Shown: piece after piece, positions 13,719 through 21,820 of the stretch
Layout of the letters: every line of letters starts with the position of its first letter
How positions within the stretch are numbered: the stretch's first letter is position 1
Assembly (NCBI GenBank): GCA_043762325.1
Contig: JAYUMU010000046.1
Span: 1-21,872, forward strand
Length of the DNA: 21,872 nt
DNA from: JANXSS01 sp025356535
GTDB taxonomy: Bacteria > Pseudomonadota > Gammaproteobacteria > Burkholderiales > Burkholderiaceae_D
Direction of reading: 5' to 3'
Notes under the pieces: generated by a model
The model's database searches: none
What the model was told of the DNA's origin: nothing
Seen by the model: only the letters and a program-made list of their open reading frames with translations
Translations under genes and position numbers: made by a program

Positions 13719-14605
13719 CGCACCAGCAGCAGCCACAGCGGCAGCGTGATGACCGACAGCACCGTGCCGGCCGACACCACGTAGGCCACGAACGGGCCGT
13801 CGCCACCCATGCGCGCAGCCAGCACGTAGGCGCTCGACGCGGTGGGCAGCGCGCAGACCATGACGGCAATCTGCAGGTGCAGCGCCTGCAGGCCGAGTGC
13901 GCGGCCGATCAGGTAGGCGCAGGCGGGCAGCAGCAGCAGCTTGACGGCGATGAAGTAGGCCGCAATGCCGTTGGCGCGCGGCGCACCGGTCAGCCGCAGC
14001 CCGGCGCCGACCGTGATCAGGCCCAGCGCAATCGATGCATTGCCCAGGCGCGAGAGGGTCGAACTGACGACTTCGGGCAGATGCAGGCCGGCCAGGTTGA
14101 AGGCGACGCCGCAGACGGTTGCCACCAGCAGCGGATTTTTCAGCAGCGCCATGCCCAGGCCGCCCTTCTTGTGGGCCAGGGCGTGGACTGCGGCCATGTT
14201 GCAGATCGGCACCGCAAAGCCGATGATCAGCGCCATCAGCGAGGTGCCGGTGTCGCCCGCCAGGCGCGAGGCCACCGCCAGCGCAATGTACGAATTGAAG
14301 CGGAAGGCAGTCTGCACGGCCGACTCGAAGACCATCGGCGGCGCCTTGAAGAGCGGCTTGGCAAGCCAGCCCATTGCAATCCCTGCCGCCGTTGCCAGCA
14401 GCGCCGTCTGCAGGAGCCTGCCGCTGTGATCGAAATCGAAAGGCGTGCGCGCCGTTGCATAGAACAGCAGGGCGGGAAAGAGGATGAAGTAGACCAGTTT
14501 TTCCAGGCCGGTCCAGAAATCGATGCCCCAGCCGGTGCGGCGGTACAAGACGAAGCCCAGCAGGATCAGGGCGAAATCGGGAATCAGGACGTTCAGAATC
14601 GACAT
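13715..14605 (-). CDS. AEC-family permease (auxin efflux carrier superfamily)
   Basis: The 296-residue integral membrane protein has about eight to ten hydrophobic segments. It begins MSILNVLIPDFALILLGFVL and ends near TVLSVITLPLWLLLVR. The internal pattern (LEKLVYFILFPALLFYATAR; NPLLVATVCGVAFNLAGL; GLITVGAGLRLTG) is that of the AEC family, which includes the malonate carrier MdcF and the malate carrier MleP. It starts 24 bases after the dctR stop codon on the same strand, so it is probably the third gene of the dctS-dctR operon. From that I infer a carboxylate or dicarboxylate substrate; the sequence itself does not show it. No strong Shine-Dalgarno sequence precedes the ATG at 14605. Confidence 0.88.
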   Translation of the reverse strand: MSILNVLIPDFALILLGFVLYRRTGWGIDFWTGLEKLVYFILFPALLFYATARTPFDFDHSGRLLQTALLATAAGIAMGWLAKPLFKAPPMVFESAVQTAFRFNSYIALAVASRLAGDTGTSLMALIIGFAVPICNMAAVHALAHKKGGLGMALLKNPLLVATVCGVAFNLAGLHLPEVVSSTLSRLGNASIALGLITVGAGLRLTGAPRANGIAAYFIAVKLLLLPACAYLIGRALGLQALHLQIAVMVCALPTASSAYVLAARMGGDGPFVAYVVSAGTVLSVITLPLWLLLVR

Positions 14606-14629
14606 GGGTTGGCGCAGACGGGAGGCAGG

Positions 14630-15220
14630 TTACTTCAGCAGGCGGGCAAGTTCGACGGCGGTCTTCACGTTCATCTTGTCGAAGATATGCGCACGGTGGA
14701 CTTCGACGGTGCGCATGCTGATGCCGAGCTTGTCGGCGATGATCTTGTTCATGTTGCCGGCCAGGATAAGCTCGAGCACCTCGCGCTCGCGCTGCGACAG
14801 GCCGTCGAGCCGCTGGTGCACGGCCGCTGCGGCATTGGCTGCACGCGAGGCGGCCAGGGCCTCGAGCACCCGGTCCATGAGCTTGTTGTCGTTGAACGGT
14901 TTTTCGAAAAAATCGAAGGCGCCGCGCTTCAAGGTATCGACCGCCATCGGCACGTCGCCATGACCGGTCAGGAAGATCACCGGCAGGCGCGCGGTCAGTG
15001 CGCGCAGGCCGAGTTCGTCGAACAGGGCGCTGCCGCTCATGTCGGGCATGCGCACGTCGAGCAGCAGGCAGTCGCCCTCGGCCGAGAAACCGGTCTGCTC
15101 GCGCAGGCTTTCCAGGAAGGCGCCGCCGCTGGCATAGGCCGTGGCAGCAATCTCGCGCGAGCGCGCCAGCCAGGTCAGCGAGTCGCGAATGACTTCTTCA
15201 TCGTCAACGATATGCAGCAT
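14630..15220 (-). CDS. dctR: FixJ/LuxR-type response regulator DctR for C4-dicarboxylate transport
   Basis: The 196-residue regulator has an N-terminal receiver with acidic pocket Asp6/Asp7, phospho-acceptor Asp55 in LLLDVRMPDMSG, Thr85 in FLTGHGD and Lys107 in FFEKPF. A LuxR-type helix-turn-helix follows at about 138-195 (LSQREREVLELILAGNMNK, then IADKLGISMRTVEVHR). This is the FixJ/TodT/DctR layout, without a sigma-54 activator domain, so it differs from rhizobial DctD. It starts 15 bases after dctS with AAGGA six bases upstream of the ATG. The gene name rests on this architecture plus adjacency to dctS and dctPQM, the arrangement known from Rhodobacter capsulatus. It probably binds the dctS/dctP intergenic region. 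Confidence 0.9.
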   Translation of the reverse strand: MLHIVDDEEVIRDSLTWLARSREIAATAYASGGAFLESLREQTGFSAEGDCLLLDVRMPDMSGSALFDELGLRALTARLPVIFLTGHGDVPMAVDTLKRGAFDFFEKPFNDNKLMDRVLEALAASRAANAAAAVHQRLDGLSQREREVLELILAGNMNKIIADKLGISMRTVEVHRAHIFDKMNVKTAVELARLLK

Positions 15221-15235
15221 GCAGGTTCCTTTGAA

Positions 15236-17380
15236 TCAGGCAATACGATTGACGCCGGGACTGGCCGTGGCGGTGTCGGGCGCGGCTGCAGCCTGGGAGG
15301 CCGCCGCCGTGCCCGCTTCGGGCGAAATGGTTGCAGCCGGCGGCAGTGAGAATGCGAAGATCGTGCCACCGCCGGGATTGTCACGGTAGGCCAGCCGGCC
15401 ACCGTGAAACTCCACCGCCGTGCGGCAGATGTTGAGGCCCATGCCCATGCCCTCGGCCTTGGTCGAGAAAAAAGGCGAGAACAGCCGCTCGCCGACCGAC
15501 GCTGCAATGCCATGCCCGCGGTCGATGACGGCGATGCGCACGCCGGCACTGTCCGGGTCATCCGCGCGCTCATGGGCTGGCTCGCCATCGCCCTCGCCAT
15601 CGCGGCTTGCAGTGATCTGCAGGATACGCTGCTCCGGTGCGATGTCTTCCATCGATTCGATCGCGTTGCGCGTCAGGTTCAGCAGGACCTGTTCGATCAG
15701 CACCCGGTCGGCCAGGACCGGCGGCAGGTTTGGCGCGACGCTGATGCGCAGCGAGACGAAAAACTTGTGCGCCTGCAGTTCCACCAGCGGCACGATGCCG
15801 TCGATGAGGCTGCGTACCGCCACCGGCTCGCGCGTGGCTTCATGCTGCTTGACGAAGGCATGCACGCTGCGGATGATCTGGCCGGCGCGCTGGGCCTGGG
15901 TGCTGGCGCGTTCCAGCGCCAGGCGCAGGTCCGTCGCGTCCGGTGCGGCGCCGGTGCGCAGGCAGCCGTTCAACAGGTTCAGCGCACCGGTGGTGTAGCT
16001 GGAAATTGCCGCCAGCGGCTGGTTCAGTTCATGCGCCAGGGTCGAGGCGATTTCGCCCATGCTGGCCAGGCGGGCGCTCGATTCGAGTTTTTCCTGCTGC
16101 TGCCGGTTCAGTTCCTCGATGCGCCTGCTCTCGGAGATGTCGAGTATCGAGCCCATCCAGCCGGTCTGCCGGCCGGCCGCATCCAGCAGCGGCGACTCGA
16201 AGATCAGTACCGGAAAGCGCGCGCCGGCGCGCTGGAAAATGGTCTCGAAGCCCTGTGGCGTGATGGTGCCGGCCAGGACTTCGGCAAAACGCTTCTGGTA
16301 TTCGGCCATCGCCTCGGGCACCCAATAGGGCATCGGCGGCATGCGTCCGACCAGGTCGGCGGCGTCGGTGCCGACCATCCGGCAAAAGGCCGGATTGACG
16401 TATGTGACGCGGCCTTCGAGGTCGCGCGCGCGCAGGCCGGTTACCAGGGAATTCTCCATCGCGGTGCGAAACGACATCTGCTGGCGCAGCGCGCCTTCGA
16501 CCTGCAGGCGGCGATTGATGTCGCGCCAGAGCGCCAGCAGGCTTGCCAGCAGGCCCAGGGTCAGCGCGATCACGGCGCCCACCAGCAGATTGGGCAGCAG
16601 CTTGGGCAGGCCCTTGAGGCTGTTGGTGCGCAGGGTCAGGTTGGCGTTCTGCAGGTCCAGCGCATGCACATGCGTGTAGACGCCGCGGCCCGGGCCACCG
16701 GCTGCGCGGCGCTCGATGACGGCGTCGTCGGCGCCGGTCAGCGTGATTTCATTGTCCTGGGCAAACCACCACGGCACCATCTGTTCCAGGATCGCTGCCG
16801 TCGCATAGGTTGCCACCAGGCTGCCGTGATAGTGCTCGCCCTGCAGCAGCGGCAGGTGGTAATCCATCTGCATCGGCGTCTGGCGTCCGCCCGGACGTGC
16901 CGGCGCTGCATAACGCGGCCGCCCGATGCGGCGGGCGCCGTCTGCTGCGGCCAGCGAGACGTCGGACAGCGGCGCCGAACCCGGCGCCGACTGGTCGGTG
17001 CCCGCCAGCACCTTGCCGTGGGCGTCGAGCCAGAGCAGGCGCACCACTTCGCGCCGGGACGCCAGCAGCGGCGCCGCGCGCTTGGCAAGGTCGATCGGCA
17101 CCAGGCGGCCGGTGGCGATTTCGGCGGCAACCTGGCGCAGCCATTCTTCATCCTGCGCCAGTTGCAGCCGCACGCTCTGCTCGACCCACAAGGTGTCGGC
17201 AATGAGCTGTTCCTGGCGCTCCGCCGATTCGAGCCGCTGCGCCTTCCACGGCAGCCATGCCAGGCTGATGACGATCAGCAGCGCCAGCAGCGCCGGCAGA
17301 AAGGGGAAAACGAGACGCCAGCCCGGCTTGCGCAGGGCCTGTCCCTGCGATGCTTCTGTATTGTCCGGTTGCAGCCACAT
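15236..17380 (-). CDS. dctS: Sensor histidine kinase DctS (C4-dicarboxylate sensor)
   Basis: The 714-residue kinase has TM1 at about 22-43, a periplasmic sensor of about 210 residues, and TM2 at about 254-282. A PAS domain follows (about 300-430; GLRARDLEGRVTYVNPAFCR and FESPLLDAAGRQTGWMGSI), then a HisKA domain with phospho-acceptor His450 in STLAHELNQPLAAISSY. The HATPase has N-box NLTRNAIESM near 570, AVIDRGHGI and FFSTKAEGMGMGLNICR. The double-membrane-helix sensor plus PAS fits DctS, which detects succinate, fumarate or malate. The ATG at 17380 is preferred because the frame further upstream runs into the promoter palindrome; an in-frame ATG at 17446 would add 22 residues. The ribosome site is weak. 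It is the first gene of the dctS-dctR-permease operon and divergent from dctP. Confidence 0.9.
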   Translation of the reverse strand: MWLQPDNTEASQGQALRKPGWRLVFPFLPALLALLIVISLAWLPWKAQRLESAERQEQLIADTLWVEQSVRLQLAQDEEWLRQVAAEIATGRLVPIDLAKRAAPLLASRREVVRLLWLDAHGKVLAGTDQSAPGSAPLSDVSLAAADGARRIGRPRYAAPARPGGRQTPMQMDYHLPLLQGEHYHGSLVATYATAAILEQMVPWWFAQDNEITLTGADDAVIERRAAGGPGRGVYTHVHALDLQNANLTLRTNSLKGLPKLLPNLLVGAVIALTLGLLASLLALWRDINRRLQVEGALRQQMSFRTAMENSLVTGLRARDLEGRVTYVNPAFCRMVGTDAADLVGRMPPMPYWVPEAMAEYQKRFAEVLAGTITPQGFETIFQRAGARFPVLIFESPLLDAAGRQTGWMGSILDISESRRIEELNRQQQEKLESSARLASMGEIASTLAHELNQPLAAISSYTTGALNLLNGCLRTGAAPDATDLRLALERASTQAQRAGQIIRSVHAFVKQHEATREPVAVRSLIDGIVPLVELQAHKFFVSLRISVAPNLPPVLADRVLIEQVLLNLTRNAIESMEDIAPEQRILQITASRDGEGDGEPAHERADDPDSAGVRIAVIDRGHGIAASVGERLFSPFFSTKAEGMGMGLNICRTAVEFHGGRLAYRDNPGGGTIFAFSLPPAATISPEAGTAAASQAAAAPDTATASPGVNRIA

Positions 17381-17445
17381 CCGCCAAGTGTAGCTGAGTT
17401 GCTGCGCATAAAATCGGTTGCGGGAATACGCGTTGATCGGCCGCA

Positions 17446-17465
17446 TGTGGATATCCACAATTGTG
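17446..17465. promoter_or_regulatory. Overlapping palindromes in the dctS/dctP divergent promoter region
   Basis: TGTGGATATCCACA (17446-17459) is a perfect 14-base palindrome. It overlaps CACAATTGTG (17456-17465), a perfect 10-base palindrome. They lie 66 bases upstream of the dctS start and 67 bases upstream of the dctP start. A TTGACA at 17482-17487 is a possible dctP -35, but no good -10 lies 16-18 bases away, which would fit an activator-dependent promoter. DctR is the natural candidate to bind here; this is inferred from position. Confidence 0.5.
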
Positions 17466-17532
17466 AGGCGGAAGAGAATTATTGACAATTCAGAAGTTTC
17501 CGCAATTCCACTTTTCCGGCCAGGACGCCTCC

Positions 17533-18537
17533 ATGCTGAAACGCTCGTTTCTCCTCACCGTTGCCGCAGGTCTCGTGCTCGGCGCAAATGCCTGGGGCCA
17601 GGCGCCGATCGTCATCAAGTTCAGCCACGTCGTGGCCAGCGATACGCCGAAGGGCAAGGGCGCCGAGCGCTTCAAGGAACTGGCCGAGAAAATGACCAAG
17701 GGCCGGGTCAAGGTCGAACTCTATCCGAACAGCACCCTGTACAAGGACAAGGAAGAGATGGAAGCGTTGCAGCTGGGCGCGGTCCAGATGCTGGCACCGT
17801 CGCTGGCAAAGTTCGGCCCGCTCGGCGTGAAGGAATTCGAGGTGTTCGACCTGCCGTATATTTTTCCGGGCAAGGACGTGCTCTACCGGATCACCGACGG
17901 CCCGATCGGCCGCGACCTGTTCAAGAAGCTGGAGAGCAAGGGCATCATCGGCCTGGCGTACTGGGACAACGGCTTCAAGGTGATGTCGGCCAACAAGCCG
18001 CTGCTGCTGCCGGCCGACTTCAAGGGCCAGAAGATGCGGGTGCAGTCCTCCAAGGTGCTGGACGCGCAGATGCGCGCGCTGGGCGCCAATCCGCAGGTCA
18101 TGGCGTTCTCCGAGGTCTACCAGGCGCTGCAGACCGGCGTGGTCGACGGCACCGAGAATCCGCCGTCGAACGTCTACACGCAAAAAATGCATGAAGTGCA
18201 GAAGAACCTGACGGTATCGAACCACGGCTATCTTGGTTATGCCGTCATCGTCAACAAGAAATTCTGGGATGGCTTGCCGGCCGACGTGCGCGGCCAGCTG
18301 GAAGCGGCCATGAAGGATGCGACCAAGTATTCGAATGCCATCGCCCAGCAGGAAAACGACAATGCGCTCGAACTCATCCGCAAGTCCGGCAAGACCGACA
18401 TCCATGTCATGACCGACAAGGAACGAGTCGAATGGCGCCGTGCCCTGTTGCCGGTGCAAAAAGACATGGAAGGGCGCATCGGCAAGGACCTCATCAGCGC
18501 AGTCAACAAGGAATCGGCAACCCTGGGCTACAAGTAA
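17533..18537 (+). CDS. dctP: TRAP transporter solute-binding protein DctP
   Basis: The 334-residue periplasmic protein captures C4-dicarboxylates for the DctQM permease. A signal peptide MLKRSFLLTVAAGLVLGANA is cut near residues 22-24 (WGQA), and the mature protein begins PIVIKFSHVVA. Family hallmarks seen: ELYPNSTLYKDKEEMEALQ, FEVFDLPYIF, GLAYWDNGFKVMS, Arg169 in KMRVQSS (the conserved arginine that pairs with the substrate carboxylate) and VVDGTENPPSN. The ATG at 17533 has AGGA seven bases upstream; frames starting further upstream would spoil the signal peptide. It is first in dctP-dctQ-dctM, with ten bases to dctQ. The C4-dicarboxylate specificity is inferred from the family pattern and the dctS/dctR/dctA context. 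Confidence 0.95.
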   Translation: MLKRSFLLTVAAGLVLGANAWGQAPIVIKFSHVVASDTPKGKGAERFKELAEKMTKGRVKVELYPNSTLYKDKEEMEALQLGAVQMLAPSLAKFGPLGVKEFEVFDLPYIFPGKDVLYRITDGPIGRDLFKKLESKGIIGLAYWDNGFKVMSANKPLLLPADFKGQKMRVQSSKVLDAQMRALGANPQVMAFSEVYQALQTGVVDGTENPPSNVYTQKMHEVQKNLTVSNHGYLGYAVIVNKKFWDGLPADVRGQLEAAMKDATKYSNAIAQQENDNALELIRKSGKTDIHVMTDKERVEWRRALLPVQKDMEGRIGKDLISAVNKESATLGYK

Positions 18538-18547
18538 GCGAGCCGAC

Positions 18548-19135
18548 ATGAAAGTTCTCGATCATCTCGAAGAATGGCTGATTGCCTTTCTGATGGCGGC
18601 AGCGACCCTCGTGGTGTTCGTCGCCGTGCTGCACCGGTATGTCTCCGGCTGGCCGATACCGGGCGTGCAGGATTTCCTGATCGGCCTGAACACCTCCTGG
18701 GCGCAGGAACTGACCATCTACATGTTCATCTGGATGGCAAAGTTCGGCGCTGCCTATGGCGTGCGCACCGGCATCCATGTCGGTGTCGACGTGATCATCC
18801 GCAAGCTCACCGGCACACCGCAGAAGATGCTGGTGCTGTTCGGCCTGTTCGCCGGTGCGCTCTTCACCGGCACGGTGGCCGCACTGGGCGCGAACTTCGT
18901 CTGGCACATGTCGCAGACCGACCAGGTCTCGGCCGACCTGGAAGTGCCGATGTGGATGGTCTACCTGTGCGTGCCGCTCGGCTCGTCGCTGATGAGCTAC
19001 CGCTTTCTGCAGGTCGCGTACAGCTACCTGAAGACCGGTGAACTGCCACGCCACGACCACGGCCATGTCGAAGGCATCGAAGACGTCGGCCCGCTCGCGG
19101 TGCCGAGCGAACAGGAACTGAAGGGAGTCCGCTGA
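18548..19135 (+). CDS. dctQ: TRAP transporter small membrane subunit DctQ
   Basis: The 195-residue protein has four hydrophobic segments: LIAFLMAAATLVVFVAVLHR, a second around the tryptophan-bearing WAQELTIYMFIWMAKFGAAY, a third LVLFGLFAGALFTGTVAAL and a fourth near MWMVYLCVPLGSSLMSY. The segment TWAQEL-like plus GIHVGVD is typical of the family. DctQ joins DctM in the inner membrane to form the sodium-driven uptake unit. The hydrophilic C-terminal tail of about 30 residues (HDHGHVEGIEDV) is longer than a bare core requires. The ATG at 18548 lies ten bases after dctP. The TGA stop shares its last base with the dctM ATG (TGATG), so translation is coupled. Confidence 0.94.
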   Translation: MKVLDHLEEWLIAFLMAAATLVVFVAVLHRYVSGWPIPGVQDFLIGLNTSWAQELTIYMFIWMAKFGAAYGVRTGIHVGVDVIIRKLTGTPQKMLVLFGLFAGALFTGTVAALGANFVWHMSQTDQVSADLEVPMWMVYLCVPLGSSLMSYRFLQVAYSYLKTGELPRHDHGHVEGIEDVGPLAVPSEQELKGVR

Positions 19136-20415
19136 TGAACTCGCTCATCATCTTCGTGCTGCTGATCGTGCTGATGCTCACCGGCATGCCGATCAGCATC
19201 TCGCTCGGCCTGACCGTGCTGACCTTCCTGTTCACGCTGACCGACGTGCCGATCCAGTCGGTCGCGCTGAAGCTGTTCACCGGCATCGAGAAGTTCGAGA
19301 TCATGGCGATCCCGTTCTTCATCCTGGCCGGCAACCTGCTGACGCACGGCGGCGTGGCGCGCCGCATGATCCGTTTCGCCACCTCGATGCTCGGCCACTT
19401 CTACGGCGGCCTGGGGCTGGCCGGCGTGCTGGCCTGCGCGCTGTTCGCAGCGGTGTCGGGCTCGAGCCCGGCCTGCGTGGTGGCGATCGGCTCGGTGATC
19501 CTGCCGGCGATGGTCAAGCAGGGCTTCCCAAGGAACTTCGGCGCCGGCGTGATCACCACCTCGGGCGCGCTGGGCATCCTGATCCCGCCGTCGATCGCGA
19601 TGGTGATGTATTCGGTCTCGACCAACGTGTCGGTCGGAGCGATGTTCATCGCCGGCATCGTGCCCGGCATCGCGATGGCCACCGCGCTCGGCCTGACCAC
19701 CTGGTACATCGCGCGCAAGAACGACTACCCGCGCATGCCCAAGGCGAGCTGGACCGAACGCTGGGTTGCGTTCAAGGAAAGCGCCTGGGGCCTGATGCTG
19801 ATCGTGGTCGTGATGGGCGGCATCTACAGCGGCATCTTCACGCCCACCGAAGCGGCCGCGATGGCGGCGGTGTACGCCTTCATCGTGACCGTGTTCATCT
19901 ACAAGGACATGCCGCTCAAGCGCATCCCGAAGGTGCTGCTCGACTCCGCCAGCATGAGCGCGATGCTCCTGTACATCATCACCAACGCAGTGCTGTTCAG
20001 CTTCCTGATGACGAGTGAAAACATCCCGCAGGCAATGGCCGACTGGTTGATCGGCCAGGGCTTCGGGCCGATCGCCTTCCTGCTGGTCGTCAACGTGCTG
20101 TTGCTGATGGCCGGCAACGTGATGGAGCCGAGTTCGATCATCCTGATCATGGCGCCGATCCTGTTTCCGGTGGCGATCAAACTGGGCATCGACCCGATCC
20201 ACTTCGGCATCCTGATCGTCGTCAACATGGAAGTCGGCATGTGCCATCCGCCGGTCGGGCTGAACCTGTACGTGGCCTCCGGCATCACCAAGATGGGCAT
20301 CAGCGAACTGACGGTGGCGGTGTGGCCGTGGCTGGCGACGATGCTGGTGTTCCTGGTGGTCGTCACCTACTGGCCGGGGCTGTCGCTGTGGCTGCCGCAC
20401 CTGCTGATGAAATAG
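19135..20415 (+). CDS. dctM: TRAP transporter large permease subunit DctM
   Basis: The 426-residue polytopic protein, with about eleven or twelve membrane segments, is the substrate-translocating subunit of the TRAP system. Characteristic stretches: MAIPFFILAGNLLTHGGVAR, ALFAAVSGSSPACVVAIGSV, GALGILIPPSIAMVMYSVST, YSGIFTPTEAAAMAAVYAF and MEVGMCHPPVGLNLYVASGI. The length is typical. GGGAG lies upstream of the ATG, which overlaps the dctQ stop by one base. The codons are almost all G or C ending, as in dctA, suggesting good expression. It is followed after 61 bases by dctA with no terminator in between. Confidence 0.96.
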   Translation: MNSLIIFVLLIVLMLTGMPISISLGLTVLTFLFTLTDVPIQSVALKLFTGIEKFEIMAIPFFILAGNLLTHGGVARRMIRFATSMLGHFYGGLGLAGVLACALFAAVSGSSPACVVAIGSVILPAMVKQGFPRNFGAGVITTSGALGILIPPSIAMVMYSVSTNVSVGAMFIAGIVPGIAMATALGLTTWYIARKNDYPRMPKASWTERWVAFKESAWGLMLIVVVMGGIYSGIFTPTEAAAMAAVYAFIVTVFIYKDMPLKRIPKVLLDSASMSAMLLYIITNAVLFSFLMTSENIPQAMADWLIGQGFGPIAFLLVVNVLLLMAGNVMEPSSIILIMAPILFPVAIKLGIDPIHFGILIVVNMEVGMCHPPVGLNLYVASGITKMGISELTVAVWPWLATMLVFLVVVTYWPGLSLWLPHLLMK

Positions 20416-20476
20416 CCTGCGCGTCGATCGCCGTGATTCGGCTTCAGTGACTCTGCAACCACCGACGGAGACTCTC

Positions 20477-21820
20477 ATGGACAAAGACCCCAGCGCGCGG
20501 CCCTTTTACCGGTCGCTGTACTTCCAGGTCATCACCGCCATCATCCTGGGCGTGGTCCTCGGCCACTTCTACCCGCAGACCGGCGAGGCGATGAAGCCGC
20601 TCGGCGACGGCTTCATCAAGCTGATCAAGATGATCATCGCGCCGATCATCTTCTGCACCGTGGTGGTGGGCATCGCCGGCATGGAAGACATGAAGAAGGT
20701 CGGCAAGACCGGCGGCCTGGCGCTGCTGTACTTCGAGGTGGTGAGCAGCGTCGCGCTGATCGTCGGCCTGGTCATCATCAACCTCGTGCAGCCTGGCGTC
20801 GGCATGAACATCGACGCTGCCACGCTCGACACGAAGGCCATCAGCGCCTACACCGGCCCGGGCAAGATGACCTCGACCACCGACTTCGTGCTCAACGTGA
20901 TCCCGAGCACGGTGGTCGATGCGTTCGCCAAGGGCGAGATCCTGCAGGTGCTGCTGATCGCGGTGATGTTCGGCTTCGCGCTGCACCGCTTCGGCGGCCG
21001 CGGCACGCTGGTGTTCGACTTCATCGAGAAGTTTTCGCACGTGCTCTTCACGATCGTCGGCTACATCATGAAGGTGGCGCCGATCGGCGCGTTCGGCGCG
21101 ATGGCGTTCACGATCGGCAAGTACGGCGTGGGCTCGCTGGTGTCGCTCGGCGCGCTGATGGCGACCTTCTACGCCACCTGCCTGTTCTTCATCTTCGCGG
21201 TGCTCGGCACCATTGCGCGCGTCAACGGCTTTTCGATCTGGAAGTTCATCAAGTACATCAAGGAAGAGCTGATGATCGTGCTCGGCACCTCGTCGAGCGA
21301 GGCCGCACTTCCACGCATGATGGTCAAGATGGAGAACCTGGGCGCGAAGAAATCCGTCGTCGGGCTGGTGATCCCAACCGGCTATTCGTTCAACCTCGAT
21401 GGCACCTCGATCTACCTGACGATGGCCGCCGTGTTCATCGCCCAGGCCACCAACACGCCGGTCTCGATGACCGACCTGCTGACGATCCTGGCGATCGCGC
21501 TCGTCACCTCGAAGGGCGCGCATGGCGTGCCGGGCTCGGCCATCGTCGTGCTCGCCGCCACCCTGCAGGCGATCCCCGCGATCCCGGCCGTCGGGCTGGT
21601 GCTGGTGCTGGTGCTGGTGCTGTCGGTCGACTGGTTCATGGGCATCGCGCGGGCACTGGGCAACCTGATCGGCAACTGTGTGGCGACGGTGGCAATAGCA
21701 GCCTGGGAAGGCGACATCGACCGCCAACGCGCCCACGCCGTGCTCGACGGGGCGATCGTCACCGACCTGGTGGCCGAGCCTGCGGACGACCTTGCGCCGC
21801 TGCGCCTCAGCGCGGCTTGA
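20477..21820 (+). CDS. dctA: C4-dicarboxylate:cation symporter DctA
   Basis: The 447-residue member of the dicarboxylate/amino acid:cation symporter family takes up succinate, fumarate and malate with protons or sodium. Landmarks: YFQVITAIILGVVLGHFYPQ at the start, the re-entrant-loop serine motif LGTSSSEAALPRM with Ser272-274, and GYSFNLDGTSIYLTMAAVFI from about 302 (Asn306 and Asp308 in the NLDGT motif). VTSKGAHGVPGSA and RALGNLIGNCVATVAIAAWE follow. The ATG at 20477 has GGAG seven bases upstream. It follows dctM on the same strand after 61 bases and may be read from the dctP promoter. DctA and a TRAP system side by side give two energetically distinct routes for the same substrates. There is no sign of truncation. 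Confidence 0.96.
   Translation: MDKDPSARPFYRSLYFQVITAIILGVVLGHFYPQTGEAMKPLGDGFIKLIKMIIAPIIFCTVVVGIAGMEDMKKVGKTGGLALLYFEVVSSVALIVGLVIINLVQPGVGMNIDAATLDTKAISAYTGPGKMTSTTDFVLNVIPSTVVDAFAKGEILQVLLIAVMFGFALHRFGGRGTLVFDFIEKFSHVLFTIVGYIMKVAPIGAFGAMAFTIGKYGVGSLVSLGALMATFYATCLFFIFAVLGTIARVNGFSIWKFIKYIKEELMIVLGTSSSEAALPRMMVKMENLGAKKSVVGLVIPTGYSFNLDGTSIYLTMAAVFIAQATNTPVSMTDLLTILAIALVTSKGAHGVPGSAIVVLAATLQAIPAIPAVGLVLVLVLVLSVDWFMGIARALGNLIGNCVATVAIAAWEGDIDRQRAHAVLDGAIVTDLVAEPADDLAPLRLSAA
21596..21619 (+). repeat. Four tandem CTGGTG units inside dctA
   Basis: The hexamer repeats encode the Leu-Val alternation in a membrane helix (LVLVLVLVL). Slippage by whole units would lengthen or shorten the helix by two residues without breaking the frame. 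Confidence 0.6.

Noticed and set aside
13688..15349. Plus-strand open frame of 553 codons across the permease and dctR genes
   Set aside because: It spans two real genes and their intergenic gap in antisense and has the Gln/Gly/Arg-rich composition of a shadow.
15404..17485. Plus-strand open frame of 693 codons opposite dctS
   Set aside because: The minus strand carries a clear histidine kinase with all its motifs. The antisense product is Gln/Arg/His-rich with no domain, typical of a shadow frame.
17482..17532. Upstream extension of dctP to TTG at 17482
   Set aside because: It would place 17 polar residues before a well-formed signal peptide. The ATG at 17533 has a ribosome site and fits the family.
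19024..21736. Long minus-strand frames (430 and 486 codons) opposite dctM and dctA
   Set aside because: The His/Asp/Arg-rich products are the reverse reading of strongly G/C-ending codons in membrane-protein genes; no start signals and no domains.
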